DNA of 33,114 nt from Pavlovales sp. CCMP2436. Lineage: Eukaryota; Haptophyta; Pavlovophyceae; Pavlovales. How positions within the stretch are numbered: the stretch's first letter is position 1; each line of letters opens with the position of its first letter. Shown in pieces: positions 9,401-20,142 of this stretch. Location: assembly GCA_026770615.1 (NCBI GenBank), contig MU632030.1, positions 13,204 through 46,317 of the forward strand. Reading direction: 5' to 3'. The translations under genes were made by a program, and so were the position numbers. Below the pieces are notes generated by a model, which saw nothing but the letters and a program-made list of their open reading frames with translations, was not told where the DNA came from and searched no databases.

Positions 9401-10415
9401 GAGAAATGGACGGTCGGGGTGCGTGGACCAAACGACAGTCAGGGAGAGTAGGTTCGCATCGGAGGTTTGCATTGCGCGCACCCTTGAGCAGCGAGTACGG
9501 CTCCACGCCGAGTGCGCCGAGCAGGTGCGGAAACTGCAGCGCCGCCAAGTTGTGCGTGAAGGCCACACACTCCGCGCAGCACAGCAGCAGCGCCCCGCGG
9601 AAGCTCTCGTTGCGCAGCAGAGCTTTTGCGAAGGCGCTCGTCTTGAGGCGCTTCTCCTCCGTTTGCAGAATGGCGCCCAGGCTCTTGACGAAGAGGCAGA
9701 CCGCCACGTCGGCGCGCGCGTCCGAGCCAGGTGGCTGCTGCTCGCTGCCCGGCGAGAGTCCGGCCCCCAGTCCGGAGAAGGGGATGCGGGCGGTCAGCTC
9801 CCGCGCTTGCGCGAGCACCTTCGCGCCGAGGGATTCGTCGCCACTCGCAGCGACGAAGCGAGAGAGCGGTGGGCCAATCGCAGGCCTACAGTCCAGCGAG
9901 CAGGGGAATGGGCGGCGTGAGCGACCGTAGTAGAGCAAGCCAGCCCCTCGCGGTCATTCGGAGCAGACAGCCAGGGCAGACAACCAACAGCACACGCGAG
10001 CGGCTCACCTCTGCCCCTCGACCGCCGTCTTGAGCCACGCCACGAGCTCGAGGGACGAAGCGGCCGGCGACTGCGGGGCCAGCGGGTGCAGTGGCAGCTG
10101 CGGCGTGCTCTGCCCACCAACGGAATTAACGCGCGCGGGCAGCGGTGGGTCACTCACCCCGACCCCGCTGCCAATCAGTGGCGGGGCACCGCGCAGCGGC
10201 GTGAGCGAGACCGCCGAGGGCGTGGACGCCGGGACCGCGTCCGCCTCCGCGCCGAGCGGCTTGGTGGGCGTCGCGGGCTGCAAGGCGGCGGCGGCAAGAG
10301 TGGCTGCGGAGGGCTGCATGCCCACGTCGGACAGCTCCACCACGGCGATCTGAGAGCTCGTCTGAACCGACGCTGACCGGACGTGTTCAACGTCGACCCC
10401 AGACGCCCAGTCTTT
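6492..10415 (-). CDS. Retinoblastoma-related pocket protein, seven exons, N-terminus incomplete
   Basis: RB-family pocket proteins bind E2F/DP factors in the nucleus and hold back the G1/S transition. Exons read on the minus strand: 10415 (upper limit; true start unknown)-10009, 9885-9482, 9302-8941, 8841-8761, 8240-7611, 7202-6945, 6665-6492, ending in TAA. All junctions are GT-AG except 8941, where either GC (after AAG) or GT three bases later keeps the frame; exon phases fit throughout. Exon 1 holds the linker before the pocket. Exon 2 and the start of exon 3 give RB_A (ESFRGALLLCCAECVAF; FPHLLGALGVEPYSLLK; RRHLHRIECHCLEALVW). Exons 3-5 give RB_B (LSLFWEKLLYLAALRLHALC; GRHLDQISLCTVYGVCK; VTFRRIVEVYKRMPHA; GDIIQFYNSLFLPE). 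Exon 6 has the RBR-like FGHSPALELAKINRRVNGM and exon 7 an Asp/Glu-rich tail. No frameshift or stop interrupts the pocket, so the gene looks intact. The N-terminal domain was not found with confidence; donor 7611 and donor 6945 are my choice among alternatives. Confidence 0.9.
6876..6940. repeat. 7-bp minisatellite (GGGCGTA/GGGCGTG)n in an RB intron
   Basis: About eight to nine copies of GGGCGTA or GGGCGTG in tandem, in the intron between the last two RB exons, directly abutting the proposed donor at 6945/6944. It is G-rich on the strand opposite the transcript. Confidence 0.85.
7340..7606. repeat. Compound trinucleotide microsatellite in an RB intron
   Basis: Blocks of AAT/AGT repeats (7350-7400), AAT repeats (7425-7450), then a strongly purine-biased AAG tract at about 7510-7606 with a higher-order unit of about 36 bp. 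It fills most of the intron between RB exons 5 and 6. On the transcribed (minus) strand the AAG tract is a long pyrimidine run. Confidence 0.9.
8242..8760. repeat. RB intron with TGTCACA-type repeats and ATT microsatellite
   Basis: The intron between exons 5 and 4 (in coordinate order). At 8355-8505 there are several imperfect copies of a GGTGTCACAYAGCA-like word and inverted TGTGACATG words; at about 8560-8735 an ATT/TTATC microsatellite. No coding exon is supported inside. Confidence 0.7.
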
Positions 10416-11105
10416 TTAATTAAAAAATACGAACAGCTCGCGGGCGCGGCGCGGCGCATCGCGGACAGTCCGCCCGCGCAGAGCTCGGACGCACTTGCGC
10501 AGCTCGCGGGGGGAGCAGGGCGAGCTGCTCCCCCTCGCGAGCACGCTGCTGCGCCTGTGGACCTCCACGCCCGCCACGGGGAAGGCGAGCGCAAACACCG
10601 CCGCCGCGCCGCCATTTGCGGAGACGACCGCTCTGCTCGGCAAGCTGCGCAGGCGGGTGGCGGCGGGCAGTGCAAGCGGGCTGGGGGTACCGCTTGGAAG
10701 CTTCCGATGCGGGCACAATCCCATAGTCGACGTCGACTTCTGCTTTTTAATCATGAGCTGATGTGCTATATGCGGAAGCGCGCGCACGGTGGGGGGTAGT
10801 GCCTCACTCGGGCATCACCGACTGTTTGTCTGCCCCGGATGCGCCCCAACTGGGGTATCACCGTCGGGGCTCAAGCCCCAGGTGCGCCTGTCACGCCCGG
10901 GTGTTAGTACTAAGCCAGTTAGTTGGTGTGCTTTTTAAACTACGACTTACTTAATTTTTTATTTATTTTTTAGGAAGACAGGCAGCAGCAGTCAGGCAAA
11001 TCTGATGTCTACGGCCAACGAATTCAGCCAGTGATCGCTCAGGTGGCTGGCCAACGCGGCTTCATGCCACGACCGCGTCTCTCGTCGCTGGTGGTATACG
11101 CCCTC
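10416..11105. other. Region between the RB gene and the retroelement 3' end
   Basis: The missing RB N-terminal exons would be expected here on the minus strand. An open frame at 10416-10787 ends in RRARELFVFFN, but I cannot match it to the RB N-terminal domain. The rest, 10800-11100, includes an inverted-repeat-like CCCCAACTGGGG area and T-rich DNA near 10930-10970. No other gene is supported. Confidence 0.35.
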
Positions 11106-11108
11106 AGC

Positions 11109-14100
11109 TCACTCCTCGGTGCCGTCGTCGTCTGCGCCACCGTGTGCCGCGCCGCCGCCACCGATGTTCTCTATATGCGCGCGCGCTATGATGACCTTTG
11201 CGTGTCTACGCAAGGCGCACATACCGACCTCCTGCCGCATCTTCCACAGGAGGGCGGTGCGTGCGAGCTGTTCGGAGGGAGCTCCCGTGCGCCCTCGCAG
11301 TGCGCGTGCGCCTATGCTGGCGAAATCGGCGACCAGCGTTTCCAAGCCGACCGAAAACTCCCAAAAGGCGCCAACTGCGAGAGCAGTGAACGGGTCGCCG
11401 CCTGGGGGGCAGAAGGTCAGCGTGCGGGCCTCCATCGGGCCAGTCTGCCCGGCTGGTGTGTGGAAGAAGTCGCGGTCGAGCTTGATGAGTTCCTTGATGC
11501 GCTCGCCAGGTAGCGCGTCGGCGTGCCTGCCCACGCGCCCTGCGGGTACTGCCCGTCGGTGTCCTTGTACCGAGTAGGGTAGAACGCGATGGTCTTGAGT
11601 TCGAATAGCCGCGGGACTGCACGCCCACCCCAGTGGTCGTTCTCGGCGTAAAAGTCGACGTTCGGCCTGGGTCGCCGGCCGACTTCGCTGTAGTAGAGGT
11701 GTTAGACCGCTGGGTTGGCGGCGAGCACCGAGCCAAAGATGTCTCCAACCTCGGGGCGCGCGAACGCACCCACGGACCTCGCGAACTCCGCGAGGAGGGC
11801 GAGGATCGGGTCGTGCCGGAGCTTGGCGATGTGGCCGCCGGTGACGCCTGCGCCCGTGGCTGCGACGAGGTTGTCTCCGAACGCGTCGATGAGGTAGCCG
11901 AAGAGCCGCGTGCCGCGCGCGACGAGGCCGGCGCAGATGGGGCTCTGGACGCCGAAGAAGCGCGCGGTGTCTCCACCCAATCGCCGGTGGTGCAGAGCCA
12001 GTAGCCGCCCGGTAGTGTAGCCACCCAGGCGGAGCTGTTGCGATCGAGGTTTCTGAAGAGGTGTACGATCATCGCTGCGGTGTCGCGCGTTGATCTGCAT
12101 TTTGAGCACGTCGTACCGGTGAGCCTCCAGGTCGTCGGTGAGGTCCTTCTGCATGTTGAGGCACAGCCTGCCGGCGCTCCTGCGCGCCGTCGGCCATGCT
12201 TCCTCTGGAGGTAGGTGGAGCACGGAGGTTGGCCGATCTTCTCCGTTGGGCCCCGCTCCTGTGGCGATGCCGGCCTCCTGCTGCAGCAGCAACCAGCAGC
12301 GGCGGAAGGCCTGTCCCTGTAGCGGCGGTGGCAGAGAGCCTGCCCCGGAAGACGGCAGCTGGTATGCGCGCCAGCCGTGCTGCTCCATGTCCACAAAGGA
12401 GTTCCGCCCCACCGTGCGCTCGACCTGCGGCAGCTCGAGCATCCCGCGCTGCGTGACGCCACTTGCCGGGCTGGTCGCGTCGGCCCACACATCGAGAAAG
12501 GCTGGCACCGCCTGCACCATGGCGCCACAGAAGGAGGCCGGCGCAATGTCGACCATTCGCCGTAGTCCGGCGCCACGGTAGCGGCGGGGAAGCGCGAGGC
12601 GGGCGGTCGCGAATTGATCGTCGTCGAGCGAGACTCCTAACGCGTGCGTCGCCTGCGCGTGGATGATCGCGTCGAAGCGGGTGCATGCCTCGCGCGAGTG
12701 GTCCGGGTAGCAGTGCCGCGCAAAGTACTCAGATTTGCGCGCCGTGGAGAAGAGGGTCAAGAGCCAGAGCTGTTGCTTGTGTGACGAGCTGAGCGAAGTG
12801 ATTAGCTTGGTTGAGATGCATGCGATCTCGTCACACTTGCCAGCTAGGGCAAGCTTGATGTACTCCTCCGACCCGATGGGGATGCCGTAGCACATGACAC
12901 CGTAGTACGGAGTCACGCCGTCGAGTAGGTGGCTGTGCGTCACCAGGCCGCGGTAAGTGTCGAAGGAATCGATGTGGGCCTCATCGATCCAGCACTCGCA
13001 CTTGGCCGGTTGCACGACGAGGCCGAGCCGCGCGAAGAGCGCGTCATGGAAGCGCTGCATCGCCGGGAAGACGACATGGGGCAGGCCGACCGCCCGTACA
13101 TCGTCGTGGCCGGCCCGAGCGCCCCCATCGTATGGCCGCAGCTCTGCGTCCAGCACCTGTAGCTCGGGGTGGATTGAGATCGCGAAGTCGACTCCGCCCT
13201 CCACCGACTCTTGGGCGACACCTGTCTCGCCGTCCCTGCCCATGGGCGGCAAGCCACCGCCCTTGCCCCTGACGAAGATGGGGTACTTGGAGGCAAGCGT
13301 GGCGTAGAAGAGGCGTGCGAGCGGGGCAAGGCCGGAGGAGCTGGCGAGGGTGCGCGCCACCATCTCTGAGCGGTCGCCCTCGTTGAACGCGTTGTAGATG
13401 TCGGGGCCGGCGATGCAGAAGCTGGGGTTCTCGAGGAGCTCGCGCACGCCAAAGATGAGCTTCGTCCCGCCTGCCGAGACGAGCACTCCCAGCTGCTGCG
13501 GGAAGAAGTAGTCCTCGATCTCGCCGCGAAGGCCCTTGTTGAGGAAGACTCCCTTGGTGAGACCCCGTCTCAGCGCGCACGAGATGCCGATTGGCCGCGC
13601 AGACTCCGCGACGCCGGCCTGGACCGCACACTTGCGGAGTGGCAAGCACCGTGCGGCGCAGAAGACGAAGTAGAACCAGGGAAGCAGATCGCCGTTGGCA
13701 AAGGATGATGCCAGCCAGGAGTGCGATCCGAGCACGTGGCGTGCAGCGTCGTTCACGAAAGGCTCCGTCGGGGCGAGTGGGATGAGGTACTCGTATCACC
13801 AGGGCGAGGCACCCTGTGCCTTGTCGGTCTTGAGCCCTCGGTATGCCTCCTCCATCTCCGTGACGCCGACAACGAGACGGTTGGTGGTATCGAGGCCTGG
13901 GATGACCGCTGGCACGGGGGACCTCCTGGGCGGATGCTTGGCGAGCATCTGCTGGAGCACGGCGGGGTCCGCGATGTCAGAGAGGCCATGGCTCTGAAGC
14001 AGCTTTGCGGCGTCGGAGAACTTGCCCTTGACGAGAAGGGCGACGGCCGCCTTGATGTCTCACTCGGGGTTGGCTGGACGGGAGCGCCGGCTGCTGCGCT

Positions 14101-14509
14101 GCTGTGCCTCCGCCGCGCAGTCTCCAGACCAATCAGCAACGAGGCTGCCAAAGTCTCCCCGCCCCCATCGGTCGAAGCGGGAGGCGAGCAGTCTGGCGCT
14201 CGCCAGACGTCCTTGGCGGCCCCCGCGGGCCGCGGGCTGCTTTCGGAGTAGTAACGAGGGTAGGATCAGCAGCATCTTCAGCGCTCGCATCTCCTCCACC
14301 TCGTTGTCCGGCCCGGAGTTGCGGATGGCTTCGATGACGAGGACCGTCGCGGCGGCCCGGGGCTCGTGGAAGTCTAGGGGTATGGCATCGAGTTGCCGAG
14401 ATGTTTTCCCCGAGTGCCCAGCGACTTCGGCAACAGTGAAGTGGTCGAGGACGGAGAAGTCGCGGCCGGTTGGGCCTGCGCTTGGCCGTATGGGTAGGGG
14501 CATGGTTGG
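11109..14509 (-). pseudogene. Reverse transcriptase plus C-terminal PD-(D/E)XK-like endonuclease of the retroelement
   Basis: One frame stays open from 14509 to 11702 apart from TGA at 14060-14062 and 13796-13798, then TAA at 11702-11704. The RT entry segment (MEEAYRGLKTDKAQGASPW) is followed by RPIGI (near 13595), motif A GPDIYNAFN (about 13402), a decayed motif B, motif C as HDD (about 13105-13100) and PAKCECW (about 13000). From about 12080 to 11975 the likely protein continues in a second frame (NSSAWVATLPGG), so two compensating indels are present. After the TAA the same frame gives RPNVDFYAE and LFELKTI, the D...ELK arrangement of restriction-like endonucleases; a further frameshift near 11535 leads to the last 140 codons. 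RT with a C-terminal RLE is the plan of R2/NeSL-type non-LTR elements. Confidence 0.75.
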
Positions 14510-14567
14510 CGGCTAGACCCCTGAACCTATTTAACCAGCGTTCAAACCTATTCAATAGGCGCGGTTC
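14510..14567. repeat. piggyBac left terminal inverted repeat
   Basis: Pairs with 17163-17215 in inverted orientation. It contains the small palindrome CCTATTCAATAGG. The preceding 4 bases 14506-14509 (TTGG) form the left half of the imperfect target duplication. Confidence 0.85.
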
Positions 14568-14752
14568 GGCACGCTGTAGCCGACGAACCGCGCGTCGGAC
14601 ACCCAGGGTCATCACACATCGCCGTGGACGCCACGGCATAGAGATAGCCAGGAATCAATCAGATTGACGATCTGCCTTCTCGAAGTCTCACTAGAAGAGC
14701 CTGAACTTCGGTCCTAGACTTTGTCTTCCTCATCATCACTTCGCGAACAGCG

Positions 14753-16744
14753 ATGTCGAGTGTCACTTCAGGCGCGGACGACGACCCGCGGCTCAAGATC
14801 CTGATCCAGGAGTACAACGCAAAGCGGCCCTGCTCCGTGTCCATCAAGTCGGTGTACTGGGGCCAGGAGTGGGCGCACTCGCAGCCCTTCGGGCGCTTCC
14901 GTGGCCAGCGCACGTCGGTCGGGCGGGCGGGTACCCTCAAGAAGTACACGATCAAGTGGGTTGGCGGAGACGAGCCGGAGGCGGGCGCGGGCGCGGACCA
15001 CATCAAGGAGGAGTTCGACTTTCAGATCGAGGACGGCGACGAGGGCGAGCCGGCGGCGACGCTGCTGCCTCCCCGCGGCACGAGGCGCCCGCGTCCGGCG
15101 GCGGAGCCGGAGGAATCGGAGGATGGCCTTTCCAGGGAGACAACATCGGGGTCGGACAACGACGAGTCCGACTCGGACGAAGACTCGCACCCGCCGCCGG
15201 CGACTGCCGAGGCGCACAGCGTGGTGTGGACGCTCAAGCCTGAGCACGTGAGTGTCGACGCGCGACCCGGGCTGCGCAGCAACGGCATGCTGATTAGCGA
15301 GCACGTCTTCCTGAACCCGGCCGAGCTGTTCCGCCACTGCACTCCGCCGTGGTGGGACGACGAGGCGATCAAGCGCATCAACGAGCAGCTGCCGCCTGGG
15401 GCCGCGCGTACCGATCGCAGTGAGATGTGCAAGTTCGCCGGCTACATGATGGCGATCGCTCTGCACGACGGCGTCCCGATCGCCTCGATGTGGAATACGG
15501 GCAAATCGAGTCACGCATCCTTTTCTGCCCCGCCCGACATCGGCCGCCACGGCATGTCGCGCGACCGCTTCAACCTTCTGCTGACGAGGTGGCGGCTCGG
15601 CTCGTGGGACTCCGACGACTTCGGCATCGACCCCTGGACACCCGTGCGCCGCGCCATCGACGAGTACAACAAGCACTGGGCTGAGATCTACTCGCCGGGC
15701 TGGCTGCTGTGCGTCGACGAGTCGATGAGCGCGTGGCGCGGCGAGGGCATGCCGCACCTCTCCTACGTGCCGCGCAAGCCCGAGCCGCTTGGCTGCGAGA
15801 TGAAGACGTCTGGCGACGCGCTGAGCGGCCTCATCCTGCATGTGGACATCCAAGAGGGCAAGGCGGCGATGGGCACCAAGGAGTTCGAGGGCCTCTACCA
15901 GCACACCACTGCCACCGCGCTCCGCCTCGTTAAGCCGTGGTTCAACACCGGCCGCGTCATCTACGGCGACTCGTGGTTCGCCTCCGTCACCACGGCCAAG
16001 GCGCTCAAGTTGAACGGCCTCTACCTCTACGGCGACGTGAAGACCGCGCACCGGATGTTCCCCCGGAAGGCGCTCGCGCGCGTCCCCGCGGCAAAGGGCT
16101 CGTGGATCACGTACACGGCCATGATTGACGGCGTCCTCATGTTCGCCGTCGCCCACCGCAAGGGCAAGAGCCGCGTCGGCATGCTCATCGCCACCGCCGG
16201 CACCTCCGTCAAGGGCACGCCGCTCACCTATAGCTTCACGGAGGAGTCGAGTGGCGTCTCGCGCCTCGGCGTCGGCGGGTGCGCTGACAAGTTCGTCGTG
16301 AGCTGGGAGGCGCCGCGCATCGTCAACGACCGCACGCTCGGGCAGCCGTGCATCGACGCGCACAACCGCCGTAGGCAGTACGACTACGTCCTCGAGAAGC
16401 GCTTCCGGGGCATGGCCTGGCCGACCCGCGTGCAGATGACGCTGCGCGGGATGAGCGACGTGAACATCTACCTAGTCTGGACGCGCGTGCTGGGCAAGAA
16501 GGCGCCCGACATGAAGGTGTTCTTAGAGGCGCTTGCCATCGAGCTCGTCACCACCGCGCACCTGACGGACTCGATCCCGCGCGCGGTCTCGGTCGTGACG
16601 GGCGGCTCGTCGGCGCGCACTGCGGCCTCGCCCGGCACCCGCACGAGCCCGCGCTTCGTCGTCCTCGTCGAGCACGAGGTCAAGTTCTTCTACCACTCGG
16701 GCGCCAAGGGCGGCACCCAGCGGCAATGCTCCATCTGCAAGTAG
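14753..16744 (+). pseudogene. piggyBac transposase (DDE_Tnp_1_7 type), TAG within the C-terminal Cys-rich domain
   Basis: Cut-and-paste transposase. From ATG 14753 the frame codes 663 residues. An acidic, low-complexity N-terminal third is followed by the piggyBac catalytic core: FRHCTPPWWDDEAIKRINE, then WLLCVDESMSAWRGE (first Asp), VIYGDSWFASVTTAKAL (second Asp) and IDAHNRRRQYDYVLEKRF (the position of the usual MGGVDxxD Asp pair, here changed). The frame meets TAG at 16742-16744 just after QRQCSICK, but stays open to TGA at 16907 and continues KILYHCTICGEACLLHPPQ, completing the C-x2-C...C-x2-C...C...H zinc domain that piggyBac uses to bind its ends. The TAG therefore removes most of the end-binding domain unless it is read through. 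The large antisense frame at 14768-16363 is a shadow. Confidence 0.85.
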
Positions 16745-17162
16745 AAGATCTTGTACCACTGCACCATCTGTGGCGAGGCCTGCTTGCTGCACCCGCCGCA
16801 GGTGCGCGGCAGAGCCCGCCAGTTCACGTGCCTCGCGCAGCACCGCGCAGCCGAGCGGACTGGGCGCACCACCCCCGCAACAGCGGCCCGCTGCATCAGC
16901 CTCCACTGAGCCCTGGTCCCACCCTGTGTCCTCCGAGGGTCCGCCACTCGCACTCCGCGCCGCCGAGAGCGCCTCCTGACACGCGCCTATTGGTACCTCC
17001 TGAAATTTTCCTATTCAATAGAAATCTTTATTTTTTCAAAATTTGCATTAAATTAGTTATTGAGGAATTTTTGACGGGCCGAGGCCCTTTCTTTGCCTCT
17101 TGCAACTCTATCTTCTAAGGCTCAGCTCCGGAGCAAGAAATGGAGAGTAGCGGTGACCCTGT

Positions 17163-17215
17163 GTACCGCGCCTATTGAATAGGTTTGAATAGGATCCGTC
17201 TCAGGGGTCTAGCCG
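17163..17215. repeat. piggyBac right terminal inverted repeat
   Basis: Reverse complement partner of 14510-14567. Followed by TTGA at 17216-17219, which differs at one base from TTGG before the left repeat. Confidence 0.85.
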
Positions 17216-17324
17216 TTGAAAGCTCGACGTCCTCGCTCGACGATGGCAATTGGTCGACGACGGGGTGGTGGTAGCAGTCTCCCTTGCCCACCAGAGGGCG
17301 CGTTGCAATCGCCGCGCGCGCGCC
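17216..17324 (-). pseudogene. Short retroelement segment between two insertions
   Basis: About 36 codons of open minus-strand frame (TRPLVGKGDCYHHPVVDQLP and on) lie between the DNA transposon end at 17325 and the piggyBac end at 17215. On one side the frame continues into the RT region past piggyBac, on the other into the RG-rich tail at 26424 past the DNA transposon. It is the bridge that ties both halves of the retroelement together. Confidence 0.5.
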
Positions 17325-17348
17325 GGCTATGGCTCAGGTCACCCCCGG
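17325..17348 (+). repeat. Left TIR of the DNA transposon
   Basis: Begins GGCTATGGCTCAGG. Exact 24-bp inverted match with 26400-26423; flanked outside by CGCC. Confidence 0.7.
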
Positions 17349-18637
17349 TCAGGGGAAGATCATCTTAGAACGTTTTACGAAGGCAAACGTGAAAAGTGGC
17401 CAGGATCTCCTTAACATTACTAAAAAAATGGCTTCCCACTTTTTTTCCCCGAGATACTCTAATCCCGTTAACTAACTTGCACTATTAAAATTACATATGA
17501 AAAAGTGTTAAAATTACATGCGACAGTACTGCGGAGCTTAAATCAACGTGCGTGACAGAACTCGCGCCGCGTGCAAGGTGCTCACCAGCAGCGTCCATCA
17601 CCACAGAGTGGCGAGGATCTCGCCGTGAGCTTTGCGGAGGAGCTCCCAGATCGTCGGCGCCTCGGGCGCGCGCGGCTGCACGCCCGATCGGCGCGCCCGA
17701 CTGACGACAAGCGGCCGACCAACGGGCGGGACCACGCTGAGCTTCACGTTGACGGCGCGCACCTCGGTCCAGTTGAGGACAAAGCGGGCGTCGGGGTCGT
17801 TGCCGGCAGCCACAGGGTCCCACTCGACGAAATGCATGCCCTCGGGGTCGGCAGGGTGGCGTTCAAACCACTTGACCGCGAGCGCGGTGTCGCCCTTGGT
17901 GAAGGTGGTCTGCGCGAGCTTGCCGCCGCCGTGTGTGAACTCCTTGATGATGCACGAGCCGTCGCCTGCGTCGGCACCCTGCCCAATCCAGTACCGATCC
18001 CCTGCTCCCCGCCCGCGCCCGCCCTCGCGCGCTTGCGCGACCACCCAGTCCCCTGGTAACAGCTTCTTCGCGAAAACTTTGCCTGCCGCCTGCGCGGTCG
18101 TGCGCGTCTTCTGCACTGTGCGCTCGTCAATCTGGCGCAGCTCCTGCTCGACCCACTCGCACATCGGCCTTCCGCAGCTTACGGCGGGGCTCGGGCACGT
18201 CGAGCCCATGCCCCCATCGCACACGCAATTCCAGCAGCACTCGTACCAGCAGCCGAAAGTGCGCGCCGCGATCAACTTCTCCATCAGCACCAGGAACTCG
18301 TACGTGCCCGAGACGCCATCCGCGCCGCTGAACTTGCTCGCTGCACCGCGCTGCCGCTCGGTCTCGATCGTCACGCGCGGCGAGTGCACGATCTTGGATC
18401 TCGCTGACGACCTTGGATTCGTGTGAATTGGTCCACGCCGACGATATGAAATGGTTCGCGAGGTGCTCGTGCGCCTCCAGATCAGTCGTGATCATGCCCG
18501 ACTCCGATAGGGCCTTGCCATTGGTGATGACGCTGAGCACGCAACGCTTGAGCACCGCGCCCAGCCCGTCCCATACGCCCTTGCCATGGCCCGGCGCTCC
18601 GAAGCGGACGAGCACCATCCGGAGCCACTCGAAGATG

Positions 18638-18693
18638 TTGCGCGTGTGCGACCACCAGAACAACATTGCGCGTGTGCGACCACCAGAACAACA
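18638..18693. repeat. 28-bp tandem duplication in the transposase-like gene
   Basis: 18638-18665 and 18666-18693 are identical. Because 28 is not a multiple of three, the reading frame changes inside the core between HFKS and the HGKG motif: one copy reads FWWSHTRN into the correct downstream frame, the other into a dead frame. Confidence 0.95.
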
Positions 18694-19341
18694 TGCGGGT
18701 CGACTTGAAGTGCGTCGCGCTGTCCGAGTGCACGCCGATCGTGTGGAATTGCTCGGTGCTGTCGTACGCGGCGTGCACGTCGACGATCACCTTCTTAATG
18801 AAATGCTGTGAAGCTGCGCCGTCGTGGTGTTTGTCGTTGGTGATGCAGCCGTAGGCGATCGTTTTAATAGAGCGGTGGCGCAGCAGGTGGCGTTGCACCT
18901 CAACGCGCTCGCCGTCTGGCTTCTCGACCGTGTAGATCCCGCCCTCACCGAGTGCTGCGGCCGCGGAGAAGACCTTGGCGAACTAGGCGCCCTTCGGGAT
19001 GGTCATGGACCCTGCCACAGAGGCTGACCCGGGCTCGACGATTACCTGCATCGCACAAGGAAGGCGGCGGGGGGCGGGGGGGGGGGCGAGAGAGGGGCAA
19101 TAGTCAGAGCAGACAGCCACGATCTACTTGCCAACAGTGTTGTATTCAGGGCGTGCGGCGGCGGCGGGGGAAAGCTTGTCTTTCCGTTCGGCGCGCGCAG
19201 AAGGCGCGAGCGGAACAGGTGGTCGCCGGAGGGCCGCGAACTGACGAGTCCCACTGACCCAAGCGGCCCGTCCAGACGTCCCGGCCTCTGCGGCTTCCTC
19301 GGCGGGCGCGCCGATGGGCGCGGTAGCAGAGGGCGGGGGCG

Positions 19342-19350
19342 GCGATGGCA
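19342..19350. repeat. Left 9-bp target-site duplication of the MULE
   Basis: GCGATGGCA, identical to 25007-25015 beyond the right end of the element. Nine bases is the usual duplication for Mutator elements. Confidence 0.95.
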
Positions 19351-20142
19351 CGGCTCCCGTAATGCGAGCCCGTCTAATTCCGAGTCAGTCTCGGAATACG
19401 GGCTCGAGACGGTCTAATTCGGAGTCCGTCTCCGTGCCAGCGTGTTACTCGGAGCCCTTCGCAGGCCTCGCACTTGGCAGCGCTGCGCCCACACTTGGCA
19501 GAGCGCTGCGCAGAGCGAGCGCAACGCGATGTTTGCGTTCTTGGGCCTCGGCAGGAGCGGGCCGGCGGCGGCGGCGGGCGGCGCGCCCTCATCGCAGCCG
19601 CGCACCGAGGCGCTCCCCTCGCCGCACCGCCCGGCGCTGTCGCGCGTGGCCTCGCCGGCTACTTCGCCGCGTCGCTCGTCGCTCGCTCTGTCGCCGCTCA
19701 ACTCGCCGGCGGCGTCGCCGCTCCGCTCGTCGCTCGCTCCGTCGCTGCACTGCTCGCCGCGCCTCGGCACGCTGCGCCCCCGCTCCCCTGGCGGAGGACT
19801 GCCGCCCGTGCCGTCGCCGGGCCGCTCGTCGCTCGAGCCGGCTCCGCAGCGCACGACACCGGCTCCGGCTGCTGGCCCGGCTGCTGCTTCAGATTGGGCG
19901 TCCGCGGACGTGCGCCGCTCATTCGAGGTGGTCGACGCGCTGTTCCGCACGGTGGTCGACCGCCCCGACGACCTGCCGGTGGGTCCGTGGGAGTCGTTCG
20001 AGCATGCACGAGCCGCGCTGCAACATTGGGCGTCGAGCAAGGGCTTCAAGCTCGTCAAGTAGAGCGAGATCAAGGCGGCCACGACCAAAGCTGGCCGCAA
20101 GGGCTACCTCTACTGCTCGTTCAGAAAGGCGACGAGCTCGAC
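19351..20142 (+). repeat. MULE left long terminal inverted repeat
   Basis: Inverted copy of about 24107-25006. It contains the presumed transposase ATG at 19530 and the first 170 or so codons. The inner boundary is approximate: similarity fades after GGCTACCTCTACTG. Confidence 0.8.

Larger units (their letters stand above)
14510..17215 (+). mobile_element. piggyBac-family DNA transposon
   Basis: A 2706-bp element with imperfect terminal inverted repeats of about 55 bp at 14510-14567 and 17163-17215; the outer 15 bases CGGCTAGACCCCTGA match exactly and an inner block around CAAACCTATTCAATAGG is also shared. The flanks are TTGG on the left and TTGA on the right, instead of the TTAA usual for piggyBac. 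It encodes one transposase on the plus strand and sits inside the retroelement, whose reading frame continues on both sides. Confidence 0.85.

Noticed and set aside
9423..9920. Plus-strand ORF opposite RB exon 2
   Set aside because: The minus strand has clear RB_A homology and splice sites; the plus frame is a shadow.
14768..16363. 531-codon open frame on the minus strand opposite the piggyBac transposase
   Set aside because: Its Arg/Ala/Val-rich, low-complexity product is the usual antisense shadow of GC-rich coding sequence; the plus strand has the catalytic motifs and TIRs.
17325..17460. Plus-strand ORF MAQVTPGQ... as a small gene, similar to one at 26237-26419 (minus)
   Set aside because: The similarity is confined to the inverted 24-bp terminal repeat and a short word inside it; the proteins diverge at once after it.
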